Below, piece by piece: positions 58,606 to 64,000 of a stretch of DNA of 64,000 nucleotides. Each line of letters starts with the position of its first letter. Position 1 is the first letter of the stretch. Where the stretch lies: assembly GCA_031256955.1 (NCBI GenBank), contig JAIRPP010000013.1:62001-126000 (forward strand), given 5' to 3'. The translations under genes were made by a program, and so were the position numbers. The notes under the pieces are model-generated. The model saw only the letters and a list, made by a program, of their open reading frames with translations, made no database searches and was not told the DNA's origin. Source of the stretch: Candidatus Methanoplasma sp. GTDB taxonomy: Archaea; Thermoplasmatota; Thermoplasmata; Methanomassiliicoccales; Methanomethylophilaceae.

Positions 58606-60263
58606 TACAGCTCGAGGGCGGCGTGGCGGCGGCGCCGTTCGCCGCGATGATGGCCGCGTTCGTGGCCGCCACCGTGCTCCTGGGGATCTACGGGTACAGG
58701 CACACCAGGGACAGCCAGGGGTTCCTCCTGGGGAGGGAGAAGACCAACTCCGCCGTCATCGCCCTCTCCTACGGCGCGACGTTCCTGAGCGCGTCCGCCA
58801 TAATAGGGTTCGGCGGGCAGGCCGCGATACACGGCATGGGGCTGATGTGGCTGTGCTTCCTCAACCTGTTCCTGGGGCTGTTCGTGGCGTTCGTGGTCTT
58901 CGGCAAGCGCGTGAGGCGCATGGGGAGGAGCCTGGGCGCGTCCACGTTCTCGGAGCTCCTGGGGGGGATATACGGGTCCAGGGCCATCAGGGCGTTCGCG
59001 GCCGCGATAATACTGATAATGATGCCCATCTACTGCGCGGCCGTCCTGAAGGGAGGGGTCAACTCCATCGCCGTCATAACGGGCGCGGGCGAATACTACA
59101 ACGTCATACTCATAGTGCTGGCGGTCCTGGTGGGCATGTACGTCGCATACGGGGGCATAATCGCGGTGATGTACAACGACGCCCTCCAGGCGGGGATCAT
59201 GCTGGCGGGCATGGCGGTCATACTCGCGGTGACCTACTACACGCTCGGCGGGGTCCACGCCGCGAACTCGGGGCTCTCCGACCTGTGGGGCACGGCGATA
59301 TCCGACCCGTCGCTCTACACCCGCAGCCCGGGCTTCAACGGCTGGACCAGCATGGCGGGCTTCGGCACCCCCGAATGGCTGACCCTGGTCACCACGTTCA
59401 CCCTGGGGGTGGGCATAGGCGCGCTGACGCAGCCGCAGCTGGTCGTGAGGTTCATGTCCGCCAGGGACGACAGGACGATCAACAAGTCCCTGATGATAGG
59501 GAGCGTGTTCATCTTCGTCATAGTGGGGGCGGCGTACACCATAGGCCCCCTCACCAACCTGTACTTCTTCGAGCGGTACGGGGAGACCGCCATCAACGTC
59601 CAGCTGGGCACCGACTTCATAATCCCGGCGTTCATACTGGACGTGTTCAGCGGGGTGAGGTTCGGGGACGTGTTCGTGTCCCTGTTCCTGCTGGCGCTCA
59701 CGTGCGCCGCCATATCCACGCTCAGCGCGCTGATGCACACCATAGGCTCCGCCGGGGGGCACGACATGCTGGCCCTCTGGAGGGGCAGGGGCGGGCTCGC
59801 GGGCAGGGAGGGGGGGTCCGTCAGGGTCAACCGCGCCTGCACCGCCATGGCGATGGTGCTGGTGGTCGTGTACTGCTACCTCATGCCGTCGGACATAATC
59901 GCGAAGGCCACGTCCCTGTTCATGGGCGTGACCGCCGCGACGCTGCTCCCGATGTTCGCCCACGGGCTGTACTCGAAGAGGCCGGACAGGAGGGCGGCCA
60001 TGGCCAGCGCCGCCGCCGGGGCCGCGTCGTACCTGTTCTGGGCGCTGTTCGTGAACGCGGGCTCGTCCGTCTTCCTGCCGGTGTGCAGGTGGATCACCGG
60101 CAGGCAGGTGCTCTTCTCCGGGGGGATAGAGTGCGTGGACGCGCTGATGGTCGCGCTGCCGGTATCGGCGGCCGCGATGGCGGCGCTCCTCCTGCTGTCG
60201 AGGGCGCGGCGCGCCCGGGAGGCCTCCCCCGAAGCCTCCCCGGACCCCCGGGGCGGGCGGTGA
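58602..60263 (+). CDS. Sodium:solute symporter (SSS family)
   Basis: A 553-residue transporter with about 13 membrane helices. SSS motifs include FLLGREKTNSAVIALSYGATFLSASAIIGFGGQA, GKRVRRMGRSLGASTFSELLG and VYVAYGGIIAVMYNDALQAGIML-like helix 6 (seen as GMYVAYGGIIAVMYND). The segment GALTQPQLVVRFMSARDD is the helix 8-9 region. It cotransports Na+ with an organic solute, perhaps a carboxylate, amino acid or osmolyte; the substrate is not identifiable. It is translationally coupled to its small accessory protein. Confidence 0.9.
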   Translation: MIQLEGGVAAAPFAAMMAAFVAATVLLGIYGYRHTRDSQGFLLGREKTNSAVIALSYGATFLSASAIIGFGGQAAIHGMGLMWLCFLNLFLGLFVAFVVFGKRVRRMGRSLGASTFSELLGGIYGSRAIRAFAAAIILIMMPIYCAAVLKGGVNSIAVITGAGEYYNVILIVLAVLVGMYVAYGGIIAVMYNDALQAGIMLAGMAVILAVTYYTLGGVHAANSGLSDLWGTAISDPSLYTRSPGFNGWTSMAGFGTPEWLTLVTTFTLGVGIGALTQPQLVVRFMSARDDRTINKSLMIGSVFIFVIVGAAYTIGPLTNLYFFERYGETAINVQLGTDFIIPAFILDVFSGVRFGDVFVSLFLLALTCAAISTLSALMHTIGSAGGHDMLALWRGRGGLAGREGGSVRVNRACTAMAMVLVVVYCYLMPSDIIAKATSLFMGVTAATLLPMFAHGLYSKRPDRRAAMASAAAGAASYLFWALFVNAGSSVFLPVCRWITGRQVLFSGGIECVDALMVALPVSAAAMAALLLLSRARRAREASPEASPDPRGGR

Positions 60264-60376
60264 GCGGGGGCGCCGGAAGCCCTCCGGGGCGGGCCTCCGG
60301 GGTTCCTCGCAGCCCCAGCCGGGGCCCTGGAGCGTCGCAAGGGCATCTTTTTAAATAGGCAACGCCATCAAAGGGC

Positions 60377-60805
60377 ATGGCAGGAAGACCAATCCTGATA
60401 ACCATCATCGCCCTCATAACCTTGATCGAGGGGGCGGTGGTTCTCGTTTCCGGCTCGCTGCTGACGGCATCGTCATCGAACGGCTTCGTCAACGACGTCC
60501 TGGATACGCTGGACCTTGCGACTATATTGAAAGACATATCCGATATCGTGGGCGCGTCCATGGTCGTCATCGGCATAGTCCTGCTGGTAGCTGGGCTGGG
60601 CCTGCTGATGGGCTGGAAGTTCTCATGGTATCTGGCCACGGTCCTGTATTTCGTGACCCTCATAGCGGGCATGTTCTACGTGGCGGTGGCGCTGGTGGAC
60701 GGGGAGTATGTGGGGTTGTCCGGGATATTGCCGACGCTGATCGCGATACTGCTCATATATTACATGTTCCGCCCGAAGGTCAAAGAGTTCTACAAGGTCG
60801 GGTAA
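60377..60805 (+). CDS. Small membrane protein, unknown function
   Basis: A 142-residue protein with four hydrophobic segments (ILITIIALITLIEGAVVLVSG; SMVVIGIVLLVAGLGLLMG; YLATVLYFVTLIAGMFYVAVAL; ILPTLIAILLIYYMF) and a basic C-terminus (RPKVKEFYKVG). TATA-like TTTTTAAATAGG (60348-60359) lies about 20 bp upstream of the ATG. No family is recognised. Confidence 0.75.
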   Translation: MAGRPILITIIALITLIEGAVVLVSGSLLTASSSNGFVNDVLDTLDLATILKDISDIVGASMVVIGIVLLVAGLGLLMGWKFSWYLATVLYFVTLIAGMFYVAVALVDGEYVGLSGILPTLIAILLIYYMFRPKVKEFYKVG

Positions 60806-60812
60806 ACCTCTT

Positions 60813-60840
60813 CGCGCCCGAGAGGGCGCGGCATTTTTTC
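60813..60840 (+). terminator. Terminator of the 60377-60805 gene
   Basis: A CGCGCCC/GGGCGCG stem with GAGA-type loop is followed by GCATTTTTT. Confidence 0.85.
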
Positions 60841-60896
60841 CCCTCTCGCGGGATCGCCGCCCAATGTATTTAGTCGGGATCCGACATGGGCCTCCC

Positions 60897-61706
60897 ATGA
60901 AGGCCCTGTCCATGAGGAACGTGTCCGTCGTCAGGGGCGGCAGCAGGATCCTAGACTCCGTGAGCCTGGACATAGACGAGGGGGAGAACGTGGCGATCCT
61001 CGGGCGCAACGGCTCCGGGAAGACCACCCTCGTCAGGCTGCTGCGCGGCGAGGTCCGCCCGTACTACGACGAGTCGGACCCCCCCCGCATGAGCATCTTC
61101 GGGGAGGAGGACTGGGACCTGTTCAGCCTCAGGAGGTCCATGGGGGTGGTCTCCATGGACCTGCAGTCCGCGTTCGGCGGGGGGACCACGGTGGCGGAGG
61201 CCGTGGCCTCCGGCTTCTTCGGGGCCATGGACGTGTTCAGGAACACGAGGGTCACGGCGGAGATGGCCGCCGCCGCGCACAGGTCCGCGCGCCTCATGGG
61301 GATGGAGGACCTCATGGACAGGCGCATGGACACCCTCTCCCTGGGAGAGGCCAGGCGGGCCCTGATCGCCCGCGCCATGGTCACCGACCCGCGGGTGCTG
61401 GTGCTGGACGAGCCCATGACGGGGCTGGACATAGTCATGGCTTCCAGGTTCAGGCGCATGTTCGACCTGCTGGCGGGCCGCGGGGTCGGCATAGTCATGG
61501 TCACCCACGACCCGTCGGACATACCGGAATGCGTGAGGCGCGTCGTCCTCATGAGGGAGGGCGCGGTGTTCGCCGACGGGCCCAAGGAGGAGGTGCTGGC
61601 CTCCGAGACGGTCAGCGCGGCCTACGGGGAACGTATTAATGTCGGGATGGACATGGGAGTCTATCACATGCGCATGGGGGATGCGCCGGGAGGGTCCGAT
61701 CCATGA
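60897..61706 (+). CDS. ABC transporter-type ATPase
   Basis: A 269-residue ATP-binding cassette protein. Walker A is LGRNGSGKTTLVRLLRGE, signature TLSLGEARRALIARA (LSLGE rather than LSGGQ), Walker B VLVLDEPMTGLDI and switch histidine VTHDPSDIPE. The pattern resembles the COG1119/ModF-like ATPases. No permease is adjacent. ATG 60897 follows TATA-like ATGTATTTAG (about 60865-60874). The stop overlaps the next gene by 4 bp. Confidence 0.85.
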   Translation: MKALSMRNVSVVRGGSRILDSVSLDIDEGENVAILGRNGSGKTTLVRLLRGEVRPYYDESDPPRMSIFGEEDWDLFSLRRSMGVVSMDLQSAFGGGTTVAEAVASGFFGAMDVFRNTRVTAEMAAAAHRSARLMGMEDLMDRRMDTLSLGEARRALIARAMVTDPRVLVLDEPMTGLDIVMASRFRRMFDLLAGRGVGIVMVTHDPSDIPECVRRVVLMREGAVFADGPKEEVLASETVSAAYGERINVGMDMGVYHMRMGDAPGGSDP

Positions 61707-62194
61707 GCGAGATATGCGTCGAATGCGGGGCGGAGATCCCGGGCGGCTCCGACTTCTGCCACTGGTGCGGCCGCATGAGGAAGGCGCCGGCCGAGGGCGG
61801 GGCGGAGATCCCCGCCGCGGAGGCGTGCCCCGCCTGCGGGGAGGAGTTCATCCCCGGGGAGCGGTTCTGCAGGAGGTGCGGAGGCCTGCGCATAGACAGC
61901 GTGTCCGTGTCCCTCAGGCTCGGCAGGCTGGAGGCGGCGGCGATACTGCTGGCGGTGGTCCCGGGCATGCTGGCGCTCGTCCCCGGCTTCGTGAGCGTCT
62001 TCGGCCTCGGCCTGCTCCTGCTCAGGAGATGGAGCCGGGCCGCCGTGTACCTCGCGCTGTCGGCGATGCTGGGGTACCACAGGCTCACGTCGGGCGGCGG
62101 CCTCATGTACGTGGTCGTGGCCGCGTTCACGGTCTTCGTGTTCCTGATGCACGCGGCGGAGACGGCGGGGTGCGCCCTGTCCCGCAGGAGGTGA
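61703..62194 (+). CDS. Double zinc-ribbon membrane protein
   Basis: A 163-residue protein with two zinc ribbons (ICVECGAEIPGGSDFCHWCGRM at 4-25 and ACPACGEEFIPGERFCRRCGGL). Three hydrophobic segments (AAILLAVVPGMLALVPGFVSVFGLGLLLL; AAVYLALSAMLGY; LMYVVVAAFTVFVFLMHAA) follow. It is translationally coupled to the ABC ATPase upstream and 2 bp from rfcL downstream. Function is unknown. Confidence 0.8.
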   Translation: MSEICVECGAEIPGGSDFCHWCGRMRKAPAEGGAEIPAAEACPACGEEFIPGERFCRRCGGLRIDSVSVSLRLGRLEAAAILLAVVPGMLALVPGFVSVFGLGLLLLRRWSRAAVYLALSAMLGYHRLTSGGGLMYVVVAAFTVFVFLMHAAETAGCALSRRR

Positions 62195-62196
62195 CC

Positions 62197-63588
62197 ATGG
62201 CGCAGGACTGGACGGAGAAGCACAGGCCGCGGGCGCTGTCGGAGATCGCCGGGAACCCGGCGGCGGCGGACGCCCTCCTGGCGTGGGCGAAGTCCTGGGA
62301 GCGCGGGATCCCCCCCAAGAGGGCCGCCGTGCTGATGGGCCCTCCCGGCGTCGGGAAGACCTCCGCCGCGTGCGCCCTGGCGAGCGACATGGGCTGGGAC
62401 CTGGTGGAGATGAACGCGTCGGACCAGCGCACCGGGGACGCGATCAGGGAGGTGGCCGCCAGGGGGTCCATGTCCGGGTCCCTGGACGGGGGGAGCGGGA
62501 GGAGGCTCGTCGTCCTGGACGAGGCGGACAACTTCTTCGGGAACGCGGACAGGGGCGCGATGCCGGCGGTCAGCGAGCTCATAAAGAAGACGAGGCAGCC
62601 CCTGATACTGATAGTCAACGACTTCTACGCCCTGTCCAAGAAGAGCTCCGCCGCCAAGTCGGACACCCTGCAGATAACCTTCAGGAAGCCGTCCGCCGCG
62701 TCGGTGGCGAAGGTCCTCCGCAAGATAGCGGCGGCGGAGGGCGTGGAGATAGACGATGAGGCGATCGCGGGCATAGCAGCCAACGCGGGGGGCGACGTGA
62801 GGGCCGCGGTCAGGGACATGGAGTCCATCGCCCAGGGCGGGGGCGCGCTCACGGCCGCCGACGCGGGGCTCCTCTCGGAGAGGGACTCCAGGAGCGACAT
62901 GTACGCGGTGCTGGACATGATCTTCAGGAAGCGCGACCCGTCCGGCGCCAGGAAGGCGCTGTCGAAGGCGGACGCGGACCCCGAGACCGCCATACTGTGG
63001 ATAGACGAGAACCTGCCGCACGAGTACTCCGGCGGGGACCTGGTGCGCGGCTACGAGAGGCTGGCCCGCGCGGACGTGTTCCTGGGGAGGGTCCACAGGC
63101 GCCAGCACTACGGCTTCTGGTCCTACGCCGGCGACATGATGACCGCCGGGGTGGCCGCCGCCAGGCTTGGGGGCGAGGTCTCCCGCGACAGGCTCAGGTT
63201 CCCGTCGTACCTGTCCAAGATGTCCAGGTCCAAGGCGGTGAGGGCGTCCAGGGCGGCGGTGTGCCTCAAGCTGGCGATCCTGCTGCATACGTCCACCAAG
63301 AGGATCGAGCAGGACGTGCTGGAGCCCCTGAGGTGGATCGCATCCAGGGACCCCGCGGCGGCGGCCGCCCTGGTTAGGGACGGGGGCCTGGAGCCGGAGG
63401 AGCTGGGGTTCCTGCTGGGCGAGAAGGCGGACTCCGCCGCGGTGAAGGCCGCCGCCAGGGCGGCGGAGGAGCCCGCCCCCGTCGCCCGCCCCTCCCCGCC
63501 GGCGAGCGCGGAGCGGATCCCGGACGCCCCTCCGCGGCAGGACGCCGGCGCGAGGGAGAGGGCGCAGAGGAGCCTGCTGGACTTCTGA
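62197..63588 (+). CDS. rfcL: Replication factor C large subunit
   Basis: A 463-residue clamp-loader subunit. It has the archaeal RfcL start WTEKHRPRALSEIAGNPAAADALLAWA, Walker A LMGPPGVGKTSAACALA, DEAD-box LVVLDEADNFFG and sensor LILIVNDFYALS. The long C-terminal region ends in a PCNA-interacting (PIP) motif QRSLLDF at the extreme C-terminus. It loads PCNA with RfcS, which is not in the window. The Ala/Pro-rich linker before the PIP motif is typical. ATG 62197 is 2 bp after the upstream stop. Confidence 0.94.
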   Translation: MAQDWTEKHRPRALSEIAGNPAAADALLAWAKSWERGIPPKRAAVLMGPPGVGKTSAACALASDMGWDLVEMNASDQRTGDAIREVAARGSMSGSLDGGSGRRLVVLDEADNFFGNADRGAMPAVSELIKKTRQPLILIVNDFYALSKKSSAAKSDTLQITFRKPSAASVAKVLRKIAAAEGVEIDDEAIAGIAANAGGDVRAAVRDMESIAQGGGALTAADAGLLSERDSRSDMYAVLDMIFRKRDPSGARKALSKADADPETAILWIDENLPHEYSGGDLVRGYERLARADVFLGRVHRRQHYGFWSYAGDMMTAGVAAARLGGEVSRDRLRFPSYLSKMSRSKAVRASRAAVCLKLAILLHTSTKRIEQDVLEPLRWIASRDPAAAAALVRDGGLEPEELGFLLGEKADSAAVKAAARAAEEPAPVARPSPPASAERIPDAPPRQDAGARERAQRSLLDF

Positions 63589-63597
63589 GGGGATGCC

Positions 63598-64000
63598 ATG
63601 GACGAGGGATACCGCGACCTGCTAGCCCGCCAGCAGTACAGGCTGTGCGGCGACCACGCCGCGGTGAAGCTGTGCCACTGGCTGAAGGAGAGCCTGGTCC
63701 GCGGGAGGCATTGCTACAAGCAGGACTTCTACGGCATAGAGAGCCACAGGTGCCTGCAGATCACGCCCGCGATAAACGAGTGCAGCCACAGGTGCTCCTT
63801 CTGCTGGAGGGTCCAGGACAGCGACTTCGAGGTGACCGACTGGATGGAGCCCCGCGAGATGCTGGACTCCCTCATCGCGCACCAGAGGCTCCTCATATCG
63901 GGGTTCAAGGGGGACCCGAGGTGCTCCGGGGAGATGTTCGAGGAGGCCTGCGACCCCAACCAGGTGGCCATATCCCTCGCGGGGGAGCCCATAACGTACC
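63598..64000 (+). CDS. taw1: 4-demethylwyosine synthase TYW1, partial (3' end off window)
   Basis: The first 134 residues of a radical SAM enzyme making the tricyclic wyosine base at tRNA-Phe position 37. After a helical start (LLARQQYRLCGDHAAVKLCHWLKESL), CYKQDFYGIESHRCLQITPAINECSHRCSFCWR contains the CxxxCxxC cluster motif (Cys62, Cys66, Cys69). The segment GFKGDPRCSGEMFEEACDPNQVAISLAGEP follows, all specific for TYW1/Taw1. An additional Cys pair near the start may hold the second cluster found in archaeal Taw1. ATG 63598 starts 9 bp after rfcL. Confidence 0.92.
   Translation, partial: MDEGYRDLLARQQYRLCGDHAAVKLCHWLKESLVRGRHCYKQDFYGIESHRCLQITPAINECSHRCSFCWRVQDSDFEVTDWMEPREMLDSLIAHQRLLISGFKGDPRCSGEMFEEACDPNQVAISLAGEPITY

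Overview
The window is a GC-rich archaeal chromosome segment. Both strands are packed with short operons, many with 4-bp start/stop overlaps. Archaeal identity comes from the S19e-PDCD5-L39e-L31e-aIF6 operon, TrmY, MptE, RfcL, TYW1, class I HMG-CoA reductase, archaeal-type RNase P RNA and 7S SRP RNA, and TATA boxes about 25 bp before start codons. Methanogenesis marker protein 2 points to a methanogen. Together with CobN/ChlI/ChlD chelatase genes, a Cbi-type cobaltochelatase and BspA/InlB-repeat surface proteins, this best fits a gut-type Methanomassiliicoccales (Thermoplasmatota). That assignment is inference; no 16S rRNA or mcr gene is present.

Region 1 (1-22.6 kb) is a metal/tetrapyrrole acquisition island. 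It has four membrane-anchored FeCT-type substrate-binding proteins, one complete BtuFCD-like importer operon, two isochorismatase-family hydrolases, an ABC-2 exporter, a ChlI-ChlD-CobN chelatase operon, a ZIP transporter, a paired SMR exporter and CbiK. Nearly every transcription unit of this island starts with the same 17-bp inverted-repeat site (sense consensus WTGGAwnATACATCCAA), usually between the TATA box and the start codon. This looks like a single undescribed regulon. A mosaic HTH-adenine methyltransferase gene interrupts it at 5.4-7.2 kb.

Region 2 (22.6-27 kb) is a decaying accessory patch: two intact AAA ATPases, two ATPase remnants, a truncated ADP-ribosylglycohydrolase, unusual tandem repeats and tRNA-Ala(CGC).

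Region 3 (27-36 kb) holds purB, then a tandem duplication of BspA/InlB-type surface proteins. The second copy is thrown out of frame by an 11-G tract, a possible phase-variation switch. After it come a coiled-coil protein and a signal-peptide surface protein whose long leader carries a DtxR-like box.

Region 4 (36-54 kb) is housekeeping: SRP54, TrmY, RNase P RNA, a CoaD-DUF84 fusion, a D-lactate/glycolate dehydrogenase-EtfB-EtfA operon, an hmgA-pheT operon, rubrerythrin, the ribosomal protein operon, DUF373 and MptE.

Region 5 (54-64 kb) has a pair of matched 25-bp palindromes around a foldable spacer, a site-2 protease, methanogenesis marker 2, a broken SPL-type radical SAM gene, SRP RNA, a sodium:solute symporter with its small accessory protein, an ABC ATPase, RfcL and the 5' end of TYW1.
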